Source: SHLQ01 sp047638715 (lineage in GTDB: Bacteria; Actinomycetota; Acidimicrobiia; Acidimicrobiales; SHLQ01). From it: a stretch of DNA of 64,000 bases. Made by a program: the position numbers and the translations under genes. This document shows, one piece after another, positions 50,314 through 58,317 of the stretch. The DNA is taken from positions 1 through 64,000 of the forward strand of contig JBLIMK010000002.1 in assembly GCA_047638715.1 (NCBI GenBank), written 5' to 3'. Numbering within the stretch: the first letter of the stretch is position 1; each line of letters starts with the position of its first letter. The notes under the pieces were generated by a model, which did not search any database, had not been told where the DNA came from, and worked only from the letters and a program-made list of their open reading frames with translations.

Positions 50314-50997
50314 CTACATCTCGACTAGAGCGCCTCGAAGAATGCTGCGGCCGCTGTGGTTTGGGTTGCCATCGTCGGGTTCGATCGAAAGGTCGACCAG
50401 TGTGTAGAGGTTCGGGTCGATACCGGCTGGCCAGTCCCAGACGGTGTCGCCGGGCTCGACGACACCAAGTGAGTGCATGCCGGACATATCTGGCCTAATC
50501 AGCCACAGCTCGACTGGCTCATTGCTCGGAAGCTCGCCATCGAAGATGATCTCGAGCGTTGGCGAGTCGTCGACGCTTACGGTCGCGGTGGCAGCACCAT
50601 CGAACGCTTCGGGCAGCTCCACATTCGTCGCCTCAGCCACGAATGTGGTCGCCTCAGCCACGAATGTGATGGTGTCGTTGGTGGTGTCGTCTCCGCGGGT
50701 TATAGACGGCGCGACGACGAACAGCAGAGCCAAGGCCGCTCCGGCGAGAAGAAGGCTGCGTCGATGAGAACGTCGTGAGGCTGGAGCCCTCGTGTTGCGC
50801 TCGGTGTTGAGATCGATGATCGCTTCAGGCGGAACGATCGGATCGGTGTCGTCAGCGTTTCTGTTTGTGTCGTTGCCGATCCCAATCGATGCGGCGATGT
50901 TGCCCCAAATCGCTGGTGGTGGGGTGTGGCGAACCCGATCAGCTTCGGACACTGCCCTACTGAGAGCCGCCCATTCCTCCACTTCATGATCAGCCAT
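50314..50997 (-). CDS. anti-sigma factor, RskA-like
   Basis: The 227-residue protein has a short cytoplasmic N terminus (EVEEWAALSRAVSEADRVR), one membrane helix (SLLLAGAALALLFVVAP, about residue 81) and an extracytoplasmic beta domain. That domain shows the RskA pattern (FDGELPSNEPVELWLIRPDMSGMHSLGVVEPGD). Its start overlaps the sigma-factor stop by 8 nt. It probably holds the sigma factor inactive until regulated proteolysis. TFVAEAT is tandemly duplicated just outside the membrane. Confidence 0.88.
   Translation of the reverse strand: MADHEVEEWAALSRAVSEADRVRHTPPPAIWGNIAASIGIGNDTNRNADDTDPIVPPEAIIDLNTERNTRAPASRRSHRRSLLLAGAALALLFVVAPSITRGDDTTNDTITFVAEATTFVAEATNVELPEAFDGAATATVSVDDSPTLEIIFDGELPSNEPVELWLIRPDMSGMHSLGVVEPGDTVWDWPAGIDPNLYTLVDLSIEPDDGNPNHSGRSILRGALVEM
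50627..50668 (-). repeat. perfect 21-bp tandem repeat in the anti-sigma gene
   Basis: Copies at 50627-50647 and 50648-50668 are identical and encode the doubled TFVAEAT in the juxtamembrane region of the anti-sigma factor. Confidence 0.85.
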
Positions 50998-51571
50998 GGA
51001 TGTACCCCAATCGGTGTCGTAGCCGATCGAGACTTCGACGGACGTCGCTCTTTACAGTGCCCAGAGGAATTCCTGTCCGCGCCGCAATCTCCACATGAGT
51101 CAGATCGTCGAAAAAGGCCATAGAAATGACATTGCGAGCTCGATCCGGAAGCTCGTCGATCGCTTCGACAAGCAGCATTCGGAGGGTGAGGTTCTCGAGC
51201 TCCTGTTCGCTCGGTTGAGGGGTTTGCGGTGTGTTCTTGACTTTGTCAACTCGCCGGTCTTCGCGAGCGAGCGCGCGGAAATGGTCGATGACCTTGTTGC
51301 GCGTGATCCCGGCTAGCCACGGCCCAAGCCCGCCACGAGTTGTGTCGTAGCGTTCCCGATTCCGCCACGCAGCGATGAACACCTCTTGGGTAATATCGGC
51401 AGCTGCAGCCTCGTCGACCGAACGACGACACACCGAGTAGACGAACGTTCCGTATACGTCGTAGACCGTGCGCAGGACGCGTTCGTCACCGGTGGCGAAG
51501 GACGACTCGAGCGGAGTCGGTTTTATCGGCGATTCGTCTTCGCGTGTTTCGGGTGGGGCCAAGAGGGTCAT
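50990..51571 (-). CDS. ECF-family RNA polymerase sigma factor
   Basis: From ATG 51571 the protein has 193 residues; a TTG at 51619 would add 16. Region 2 is FVYSVCRRSVDEAAAADITQEVFIAAWRNRERYD, followed by GGLGPWLAGITRNKVIDHFR. Region 4 is AIDELPDRARNVISMAFFDDLTHVEIAARTGIPLGTVKSDVRRSLDRLR. It is paired with the RskA-like gene, a SigK/RskA-type envelope-sensing pair. Such pairs usually autoregulate, so the upstream region probably carries its own promoter. Confidence 0.9.
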   Translation of the reverse strand: MTLLAPPETREDESPIKPTPLESSFATGDERVLRTVYDVYGTFVYSVCRRSVDEAAAADITQEVFIAAWRNRERYDTTRGGLGPWLAGITRNKVIDHFRALAREDRRVDKVKNTPQTPQPSEQELENLTLRMLLVEAIDELPDRARNVISMAFFDDLTHVEIAARTGIPLGTVKSDVRRSLDRLRHRLGYIHG

Positions 51572-51876
51572 TCTCCGGTGATACGGAATCTGTGGATCGC
51601 ACAGATGCACGCTGGACAAGTTATTCGATCAGCCGATGACGCGCTGGGAGGCGTCTGTTAGATATGACGCACTGGGAGGCACCTCTTGGGTAAGCGCGGT
51701 GGCCGTGTATCACCAGACCGGACAGCGGTATCAAAATTAATGATGAGATTGTGTCCAATAATCTCTTTTCAGGATGTATACATTTTGGTACGAAGTAGAG
51801 GAGCGTGCCGTTACCAACGACGGCGCCCGGGTCTTCGGCGATGAAAATCGTCTCTGACCTGCCGATGAGGAGAACT
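51572..51876. promoter_or_regulatory. 305-bp divergent intergenic region between sigma factor and pckA
   Basis: This is the longest gene-free stretch apart from the post-recG region. It holds a direct repeat (51636-51656 and 51664-51684, 18 of 21 matches, 28-bp period, core CTGGGAGGC), an AT-rich centre, a hairpin GAGATT-N9-AATCTC (51745-51765) and the palindrome ATGTATACAT (51774-51783). A GAGGAGA ribosome site precedes the pckA ATG. Control sites for both genes are likely; none is assigned. Confidence 0.5.
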
Positions 51877-53532
51877 ATGACCACCGTCTCACAACAACTC
51901 TCGAACCAGTTCGGACTCACGACCCCGAATCTGCAGATAGGGCTCAGCCAAGACGAGCTCTTCCACGCAGCGATCGCAAACGACCGTGGGCGCGTCAGCC
52001 TCGATGGCGGCGACAACGAACAAAAGGCGTTCCCGACGTCGCTCGGCGTCGACGGTCCGCTCGTCTATTTCAGCGACCCGACCTGCACTGGCCGACCCGT
52101 CAAAGACACCTTCGCCGTCGCCCGACCAGAGGTGATCGACACCATCTGGTGGAAGCCAGGCTTCGCCCAGTTCGATCCAAAGAGGTTCGACACCCTGCTC
52201 GCTCGCGTGATCGAGCACCTCAACGAGCGCGAATCCACGCTCTACGTCACCGACGTGTTCTGTGGCTGGGATCCAGAATTCGCCGAGCCGTATCGCTTCG
52301 TCGGCGAATTCGCGACACATGCGTACTTCTGCAACATCATGTTCCCTAGCAACGTGCGAGAAGACAGCGATCGTCCCGAAGCTGGCTGGACCATCGTCAA
52401 CGTGCCCTCGTTCCGAGCCGACCCCGAACGGGACGGGACGAACTCCGACCGCGGCGTCATCATGGACATCGCGAACCGCGTCGCACTCGTCATTGGTCGG
52501 GCCGACTATTGCGGCATCAACAAGAAGACCATGTTCACGGTCATGAACTACGTGCTTCCAGAAGCAGGCCAGCTCACAATGCACTGCTCCGCCAACGTTG
52601 GCGCCAACGGCGATTCGGCTATCCTTTTCGGCCTCTCCGGCACTGGCAAGACCACGTTGTCCGCAGACCCCGATCGCCTCCTCATCGGCGACGACGAGCA
52701 CGTCTGGACCGACGCTGGCATCGCCAACTTCGAAGACGGTTGCTACGCGAAACTCATCGATCTCAACAAGACGAATGAGCCCGTCATCGCTGCAGCTATG
52801 TCGATGAAGGGCACGCTCATCGAGAACGTTCCGCCCCTGCACGATAAACCGCTCGAAGAAACCGATCCGCAGGAGCTTGACCTCACGGACGGATCGATCA
52901 CTGAGAACACCCGCTTTGCCTATGGGTTGAACTGCAACCCGGGCGTCGCTGACGGAGCGAAAGGTCCACATCCCGAAACGATCGTGCTACTCACCGCCGA
53001 CGCGTTCGGTGTGCTTCCCCCAGTATCGATTCTCGACACCGCAGAGGTCATGTACCACTTCGTGATGGGGTTTACGTCCAAACTCGCCGGAACCGAGGTT
53101 GGTGTCACCGAGCCGCGAGCAGCGTTCTCAGCCTGCTTTGGCGATCCATTCATGAGTCAGAAGCCTGCGGTCTACGCCGAGCTGCTCGCATCACGGATGA
53201 ACGACCACGAGACCAGATGCATCCTGTTGAACACCGGCTGGAGCGGCGGGTCGTACGGCAAGGGTGAACGAATGTCGCTCGGCGTCACCCGTACCCTGTT
53301 GAACGCGGCACTGAACGGCGAACTCGATTCGGTCGAGACGGTCGTACAAGAGCAGTTGGGTCTTCGCATTCCGGTCGCGGTCGACGGCGTCGATTCCAAC
53401 ATCTTGAACCCCCGAAACACGTGGGACGACCCCGCGGTGTACGACGTCGCCGCAGCAAAACTCCGCGACCTCTTCCGCTCGCAGTTCGCCGAGAAGGGTT
53501 ATGCCGAGCTCGGCATCGAACCAAAGATGTAA
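51877..53532 (+). CDS. pckA: phosphoenolpyruvate carboxykinase (ATP)
   Basis: The 551-residue enzyme converts oxaloacetate and ATP to PEP. The kinase-1a loop LFGLSGTGKTTLS, kinase-2 LIGDDEHVW, YCGINKKTMFTVMNY and NTGWSGGSYGKGERM are ATP-type PckA signatures. ATG 51877 with GAGGAGA just upstream is chosen over in-frame codons further upstream. Many actinobacteria use the GTP form, so the ATP form is worth noting. Two hairpins follow the stop. Confidence 0.94.
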   Translation: MTTVSQQLSNQFGLTTPNLQIGLSQDELFHAAIANDRGRVSLDGGDNEQKAFPTSLGVDGPLVYFSDPTCTGRPVKDTFAVARPEVIDTIWWKPGFAQFDPKRFDTLLARVIEHLNERESTLYVTDVFCGWDPEFAEPYRFVGEFATHAYFCNIMFPSNVREDSDRPEAGWTIVNVPSFRADPERDGTNSDRGVIMDIANRVALVIGRADYCGINKKTMFTVMNYVLPEAGQLTMHCSANVGANGDSAILFGLSGTGKTTLSADPDRLLIGDDEHVWTDAGIANFEDGCYAKLIDLNKTNEPVIAAAMSMKGTLIENVPPLHDKPLEETDPQELDLTDGSITENTRFAYGLNCNPGVADGAKGPHPETIVLLTADAFGVLPPVSILDTAEVMYHFVMGFTSKLAGTEVGVTEPRAAFSACFGDPFMSQKPAVYAELLASRMNDHETRCILLNTGWSGGSYGKGERMSLGVTRTLLNAALNGELDSVETVVQEQLGLRIPVAVDGVDSNILNPRNTWDDPAVYDVAAAKLRDLFRSQFAEKGYAELGIEPKM

Positions 53533-53588
53533 TTCGACCCTCCTGAGTCGAATCTCGAAGACTGGCGCTGTCTCTACGGCGCCAGGCT
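53532..53588 (+). terminator. double hairpin after pckA
   Basis: ATTCGAC (53532-53538) pairs with GTCGAAT (53547-53553). CTGGCGC (53562-53568) pairs with GCGCCAG (53579-53585) and is followed by GCTTT. The second, GC-rich hairpin is the likelier transcription terminator. Confidence 0.55.
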
Positions 53589-53638
53589 TTGGAATATTTC
53601 GACACACCGGGCCGTCACGACGCGAGACGATCATCCGG

Positions 53639-53644
53639 TAGGCT
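53639..53644 (+). promoter_or_regulatory. -10-like TAGGCT, leaderless promoter of the cold-shock-like gene
   Basis: The hexamer ends 8 nt before the ATG at 53653. Confidence 0.5.
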
Positions 53645-53652
53645 CTCTGCTC

Positions 53653-53883
53653 ATGCAGGGAGTAGTTCAGTCGTACGATCCAGCCACCGGAGACGGCGTT
53701 GTCATGGACGACGTCGAATTTGTGGAATACGACCTTGCGGTCAACGCGCTTGCGGGTTCGGTTTTTCGCATGTTGCGCCAGGGGCAGCGGGTCATTTTCC
53801 AGCTCGACGAGGCCGGCTTGGCGTCGACCATTCGCCTCGGCTCCGAGATCGATATGGAAACCCCCGAGCTACTGCCAGACTGA
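53653..53883 (+). CDS. small cold-shock-domain-like protein
   Basis: The 76-residue acidic protein resembles a CSD barrel: MQGVVQSYDPATGDGVVMDD, then LRQGQRVIFQLDE. The RNA-binding KGFGFI and FVHF boxes of true CspA are not conserved, so RNA binding is doubtful. It is probably a diverged OB-fold protein of unknown role. Confidence 0.65.
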   Translation: MQGVVQSYDPATGDGVVMDDVEFVEYDLAVNALAGSVFRMLRQGQRVIFQLDEAGLASTIRLGSEIDMETPELLPD

Positions 53884-53978
53884 TTTTTACGGGGTCGCAG
53901 TGCGAGCGCTGTCGGGCTCTCGATGCTCGGCGGCTGGCCCGAAGCCGGCTCGGTTTCCGGTCTTCGGCTACCCACGAG

Positions 53979-53984
53979 TAACCT
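53979..53984 (+). promoter_or_regulatory. -10-like TAACCT before the FakA-like gene
   Basis: The hexamer ends 10 nt before the ATG at 53995. Confidence 0.4.
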
Positions 53985-53994
53985 CTGCGCCGTT

Positions 53995-55629
53995 ATGACT
54001 TCCGCATTCGACGCCGACCAGTTCCGCAGCATGATTGTTGCCTTCCGCGATGCGCTTGTCACCCACAAAGCGGTGATCAACGCCCTGAACGTCTATCCCG
54101 TGCCCGATGGCGACACCGGCACGAACATGTCCCTCACGCTCGAGTCCGTCGTTGCCGACCTCCCAGACGCTGGAGCGTCGATGGAGGATGTGTGCAAGGC
54201 CGTGTCCCACGGCTCGCTCATGGGCGCCCGAGGCAACTCTGGCGTGATCATGTCGCAGATCCTGCGCGGGCTCTCCGCAGGTATGAAGGAGCACGACAAG
54301 GTCGATGGAGCGACGTTCTCCGCAGCCCTCACCGATGCTGCAACCGCCGCCTATGGCGCGGTCGGAAACCCCGTCGAGGGAACGATCCTCACCGTCGTGC
54401 GCGAAGCCGCAGAGGCCGCCGCAGCGGCTGATACGTCGACGATTCTGTCGGTCATGAACGCAGCGCGCGACGGCGCGGCTGAAGCGCTCGAGAAAACACC
54501 GCAGCTACTCCCCGTCCTTGCCGAAGCAGGCGTCGTCGACTCCGGCGGCACGGGTTTGCTTCTGTTCTTCGATGCCGCGCTTCAGGTGCTCGACGGACGT
54601 GATGTTCCCGCACCCGTGATGCCAGAGGGAGCAGCTATCCCAGCCATGGCCGCCGACCGGCCCGATGACCACACTCAGTCAGCGCTCGCCGACCTCCGCT
54701 ACGAGGTCATGTTCTTCCTCGACGCACCCGATGACTCGATCGAAAAGTTCAAGGCCGCGTGGGACGACATTGGTGACTCCATCGTGGTCGTTGGGGGCGA
54801 CGGCATTTGGAACTGTCACGTTCACACCGACGACATCGGCGCGGCGATCGAATGCGGTATCGCCGTTGGACGGCCTCACAAGATTCGAGTCACCGATCTG
54901 CTCGAAGAGGTCGAGGAGCAGGAGTGGGTGAAGCAGGCGGCAGCCGTTGCTGCTGGAGGCATCGTTGCTCCATGCGCGACCGCGGTTGTCGCCGTGTCGG
55001 TCGGAGCTGGCGTTGCCGACATCTTCCGGTCCTTCGGAGTGCAACACGTCGTCGCCGGTGGCCAAACCATGAACCCATCGACAGCTGAGCTCCTCGCCGC
55101 AGTCGAATCGCTTCCCGCCGATGGCGTCGTCATCCTTCCGAACAACAAGAACATCATTCCCGTCGCTGAACAGGTCGACGCGCAAAGTTCGAAGAACGTG
55201 AGCGTCGTTCCCACCCGCAGCATCGTCGGCGGGATGGCGGCCCTGGTGTCGTACGACCCAGAGGCCGACCTCGATGCAAACGTCGACGCCATGGCTGAAG
55301 CGCTCGAACATCTGGTCCAGGGCGAGGTCACCAAGGCCGTCCGGGACACCACCGCCGAGGGCTTCGAGATCACGGACGGCGACTGGCTTGGCCTCGCGCA
55401 GGGCAAGATCGTCGCCGTGCAAGCTGACGCCCTCGCTGCAGCGGCCCGTGTCGTCGATGCTCTCGCCACCGACGAGCACGAGATCATCACGGTCGTCGTG
55501 GGTGAAGACGCGAGCGAAGCAGAAGCCTCCGCACTCGTCGCTCAGATCGCGATGTCGCATCCGGATCTCGAGGTTGAGGTGCATTCGGGGGGACAGCCTC
55601 TGTACCCATTTATTATCGGCGTGGAGTGA
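53995..55629 (+). CDS. DAK2-domain FakA/YloV-like kinase
   Basis: The 544-residue protein has an N-terminal DAK2 (DhaL-like) domain with the ADP/Mg-binding NVYPVPDGDTGTNMSLTLE and GARGNSGVIMSQILRG. A FakA middle region and a C-terminal Y-domain follow (DVLVAQGEVTKAVRDTT-like TKAVRDTTAEGF). FakA phosphorylates fatty acids held by a FakB/DegV protein. It directly precedes recG with a GTGA overlap, as DAK-type genes often do. No fakB is in the window. The recG-adjacent mycobacterial counterpart is similar. Confidence 0.88.
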   Translation: MTSAFDADQFRSMIVAFRDALVTHKAVINALNVYPVPDGDTGTNMSLTLESVVADLPDAGASMEDVCKAVSHGSLMGARGNSGVIMSQILRGLSAGMKEHDKVDGATFSAALTDAATAAYGAVGNPVEGTILTVVREAAEAAAAADTSTILSVMNAARDGAAEALEKTPQLLPVLAEAGVVDSGGTGLLLFFDAALQVLDGRDVPAPVMPEGAAIPAMAADRPDDHTQSALADLRYEVMFFLDAPDDSIEKFKAAWDDIGDSIVVVGGDGIWNCHVHTDDIGAAIECGIAVGRPHKIRVTDLLEEVEEQEWVKQAAAVAAGGIVAPCATAVVAVSVGAGVADIFRSFGVQHVVAGGQTMNPSTAELLAAVESLPADGVVILPNNKNIIPVAEQVDAQSSKNVSVVPTRSIVGGMAALVSYDPEADLDANVDAMAEALEHLVQGEVTKAVRDTTAEGFEITDGDWLGLAQGKIVAVQADALAAAARVVDALATDEHEIITVVVGEDASEAEASALVAQIAMSHPDLEVEVHSGGQPLYPFIIGVE

Positions 55630-57782
55630 CGACCCCAGAAACACCTTCCACGACCGAGCCCCGCCCGCGCCTGACGCTCCGCGACCTCGACTCGCTCGAT
55701 ATCGCGAGCCTCAAAGGAGTGGGCCCCAAACGCGCAGAGGCGCTGCGCAAAGCAAACGTCCACACCGTCTTGGATCTGCTGAGGTATTACCCCCGCCGAT
55801 ATATCGATCGGACGCGCGAAGCCACGATTGCCGACTTGCGAGAAGGCGAGGAGGGCATGGTTCTTGGCGAGGTCACACGTGTCGACTCTCGTCGGATTCG
55901 CGGCAACCGGACCATGGTCAACGTGACCGTCGCGGACTCAACCGGCACCCTCGGCGTCACGTTCTTCAACCAGCCATGGCGAGCAAAGCAATTGTATGAA
56001 GGGTTACCCGTCGTGTTGTTCGGCAAGGTCGACAGCTTTCGTGGGAACTTGCAGATGGCCTCACCAATCGTCGACCTGATCGGCGACCAGACAGGCAAGA
56101 TCGTGCCAATATATCCGGCATCGGAAAAGGTAAAGATCGGCAGCTCGGACATCGCGAAGTGGGTGGCTGAGGCCCTGCGACGGGCAGCGCCTCGAATGCT
56201 TGCCGATCCGTTGCCCGACTCCGTCAGAGAGGCCCATCGCTTCATCGACCGGCACACGGCGACCTTCGACATTCATCAGCCCGAAAACATGGCGGCCGTC
56301 ACCGAGGCTCGTCGGCGTCTCGTGTTCGACGAGCTGTTCGCTATTCAGCTCGAACTCGTGACGCAGCAGCGGCTTCGTCAGGAGACCGAGGTTGGCGTCG
56401 ACCACCGCTCCACGGGCACCCTCACTAGTCAGATGCTCCACAACCTGGGGTTCCCGCTCACCAACGCCCAGGTTCGGGTCATCGATGAGATTCACGTCGA
56501 CATGCATCAACCGCACCCCATGCATCGGTTGCTTCAAGGTGATGTCGGCTCCGGAAAGACGCTCGTGGCGGTTCACGCCCTGCTCAGCGCGGTCGAAGGT
56601 GGCTTCCAGGGGGCTCTGATGGCCCCTACCGAGGTACTCGCGGAGCAGCACTCCATCGGCATCAAGGCGCTGCTCGACGAGCTCATGGTGGAAGACACGA
56701 CGAGTTTGCTTAGCGAACGACCGCTTCGAGTCGAGCTCTTGACGAGCGGCGTACCAACCGCCGACCGGCGCAGAATCTTGGCCCAGACGCTCAGCGGCGA
56801 GGTCGACATACTGATCGGGACACACTCGTTGATTCAGGAGTCGGTGCATTTCTTCAATCTCGGGATGGTGGTCATCGACGAGCAGCATCGGTTCGGCGTT
56901 GAGCAACGGGCTGTTCTGCGCGCAAAAGCGCAGGGCGACAAGGAGCCTGACGTTTTGGTCATGACGGCGACGCCGATTCCTCGAACGGCGGCGATGACCG
57001 TCTATGGCGATCTCGATGTGAGCGTGCTGGACGAGCTGCCGCCCGGTCGAACCCCGATCGTGACCCGGTGGGCCGCCGACCCCGCGGAGGAGACCGAAAT
57101 GTGGGAGTCCGTGCGCAGCGAAGTTGCGGCGGGGCGCCAGTCGTATGTGGTGTGCCCGCTCATCGATGCGTCCGACAAGATCGAAGCTCGGTCGGCGACG
57201 GAAACCTACGAAGAGCTGACCGGCGGCGAATTGCACGGTTTGCGGGTCGCTCTGCTCCATGGCCGCATGTCGAGCGCCGAGAAGGAGAGCGTGATGCGCT
57301 CTTTCCGCATCGGCGAGACAGACGTGCTTGTTGCTACGACGGTGATCGAGGTTGGCGTCGACGTCGCAAACGCGACCGTGATGGTGATCCTCGACGCGGG
57401 TCGGTTCGGAATAGCTCAGCTCCATCAGTTGCGGGGACGGGTGGGGCGAGGGCAGCACGCGTCGACATGTTGGCTTGCCGGCGACGCCACGACGTCCGAT
57501 GGCGAAGCACGAATCGAGGCCCTCGTTGGCTCGACCGATGGATTCGAACTGGCCGAGATCGATCTCGATCTACGAGGTGAAGGAACGATCATGGGGGAGC
57601 GGCAAAAGGGTCAGAACGATTTGCGCCTCGCGTCTCTGCGCCGGGACAAGGACACCGTTGCGTTGGCTCGGGAAGTCGCGATCGATCTTTTGAATGCCGG
57701 CGATCCGCTGCTTCCCGACCTCCTTGATGACTCCGCAGTGATCCTCGGATCGACCGACACCGAGTTCCTCCGCAAGAACTAG
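55626..57782 (+). CDS. recG: ATP-dependent DNA helicase RecG
   Basis: This 718-residue helicase remodels stalled forks and recombination intermediates. The N-terminal wedge/OB part includes LKGVGPKRAEALRKANVHTV and VTVADSTGTLGVTFFNQPW. Walker A is LLQGDVGSGKTLVAVHAL (about 302), motif II VVIDEQHRFGVEQR (about 415) and motif VI QLHQLRGRVGRGQHASTCWL. The terminal codons form the first of three tandem repeats that run past the stop. Confidence 0.96.
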   Translation: MTTPETPSTTEPRPRLTLRDLDSLDIASLKGVGPKRAEALRKANVHTVLDLLRYYPRRYIDRTREATIADLREGEEGMVLGEVTRVDSRRIRGNRTMVNVTVADSTGTLGVTFFNQPWRAKQLYEGLPVVLFGKVDSFRGNLQMASPIVDLIGDQTGKIVPIYPASEKVKIGSSDIAKWVAEALRRAAPRMLADPLPDSVREAHRFIDRHTATFDIHQPENMAAVTEARRRLVFDELFAIQLELVTQQRLRQETEVGVDHRSTGTLTSQMLHNLGFPLTNAQVRVIDEIHVDMHQPHPMHRLLQGDVGSGKTLVAVHALLSAVEGGFQGALMAPTEVLAEQHSIGIKALLDELMVEDTTSLLSERPLRVELLTSGVPTADRRRILAQTLSGEVDILIGTHSLIQESVHFFNLGMVVIDEQHRFGVEQRAVLRAKAQGDKEPDVLVMTATPIPRTAAMTVYGDLDVSVLDELPPGRTPIVTRWAADPAEETEMWESVRSEVAAGRQSYVVCPLIDASDKIEARSATETYEELTGGELHGLRVALLHGRMSSAEKESVMRSFRIGETDVLVATTVIEVGVDVANATVMVILDAGRFGIAQLHQLRGRVGRGQHASTCWLAGDATTSDGEARIEALVGSTDGFELAEIDLDLRGEGTIMGERQKGQNDLRLASLRRDKDTVALAREVAIDLLNAGDPLLPDLLDDSAVILGSTDTEFLRKN

Positions 57783-57843
57783 TCGACCGACATCGAGTCC
57801 CTCCACAAGAACTAACGGACCAGAGTCCCTCCACAAGCACTAG
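57750..57843 (+). repeat. triplicated recG 3' end including the stop codon
   Basis: Unit 1 (57750-57782, 33 bp) encodes the last residues of RecG and its TAG. Unit 2 (57783-57815, 33 bp) repeats it with four changes and ends TAA. Unit 3 (57816-57843, 28 bp) is partial and ends TAG. Each unit ends with TCCCTCCACAAG-like sequence plus ACTAG or ACTAA. The copies lie after the first stop, so they are not translated with RecG. Confidence 0.85.
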
Positions 57844-57887
57844 CTGTCACGACGGCCAACGTTGTCTGCGACCGACCGCCCCCCAAT

Positions 57888-57926
57888 CTGGGTCTGACCC
57901 AATTCTACGTATCTGGGTCTGACCCC
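57888..57926. repeat. two CTGGGTCTGACCC palindromic elements
   Basis: Copies at 57888-57900 and 57913-57926 share the odd-centred palindrome GGGTC-T-GACCC. The same core occurs after cysC at 35316-35329 and again at 58025. Confidence 0.75.
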
Positions 57927-58085
57927 AAAAGGGGGTTTTGGTGCCAGAGCACCTTTGGCCATGTTTGTCTGGTCGAAGGGCGCCAGAGCGCCTGAACTAG
58001 CGGCCGGAGTGAGTCAGGGCGTATCTGGGTCTGACCCCAAAACGGGGTTTTGGTGCCAGAGCACCTTTGCCCGCATTTGTCTGGT
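57908..58085 (+). repeat. 66-bp direct repeat pair
   Basis: Copies at 57908-57973 and 58020-58085 agree at about 61 of 66 positions. Each has the CTGGGTCTGACCCC core, a CCAAAA/TTTTGG inverted repeat and the shared tail GTGCCAGAGCACCTTTG. TGCCAGAGCACC itself contains a short imperfect palindrome. The copies are 112 bp apart. Confidence 0.8.
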
Positions 58086-58132
58086 GACAGACGCCGGGGG
58101 GTGCGCGAGGTGGCGATAGGAGATCGTGCGAG

Positions 58133-58138
58133 TACTGT
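58133..58138 (+). promoter_or_regulatory. -10-like TACTGT, leaderless promoter of the small CxxC gene / rsmD operon
   Basis: The hexamer ends 8 nt before the ATG at 58147. Confidence 0.4.
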
Positions 58139-58146
58139 GCCGAACG

Positions 58147-58317
58147 ATGGAGATCGAGGTTGCGCAAAACATAACGTGCGTCGATTGCCTCGGGATGTGC
58201 CACATGCTCACGATTCCACCCGAAGAGGGTTTTGCTCCAGGCGACTGGATTGCATACCGATGTGAAGATTGTCTTGATCGTTGGGACCTAGAGGTCCCAG
58301 AGGAGGCTCAACCCTGA
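58147..58317 (+). CDS. small four-cysteine (zinc-ribbon-like) protein, 56 aa
   Basis: The acidic peptide begins MEIEVAQNITCVDCLGMCHML and carries a second pair in YRCEDCLDRWDLEV. Two CxxC pairs plus an extra Cys suggest a zinc ribbon. ATG 58147 is preferred because a TAnnnT element lies 8 nt upstream. The stop overlaps the rsmD start (ATGA), so it is coupled to rRNA methyltransferase synthesis. No family is recognised. Confidence 0.65.
   Translation: MEIEVAQNITCVDCLGMCHMLTIPPEEGFAPGDWIAYRCEDCLDRWDLEVPEEAQP

Larger units (their letters stand above)
57783..58146. other. 364-bp gene-free, repeat-rich region after recG
   Basis: After the recG tail repeats come three CTGGGTCTGACCC palindromes and a 66-bp direct repeat pair. 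No convincing protein gene is present: short open frames on both strands here read through repeats. The region ends at a -10-like element for the small CxxC protein. Confidence 0.65.

Noticed and set aside
56061..57458. 465-codon minus-strand frame within recG
   Set aside because: It is a shadow of intact RecG helicase motifs, with a composition of a non-coding antisense frame.
57908..58085. CRISPR array
   Set aside because: Only two 66-bp copies, internally palindromic and with imperfect identity, no regular spacers and no cas genes.
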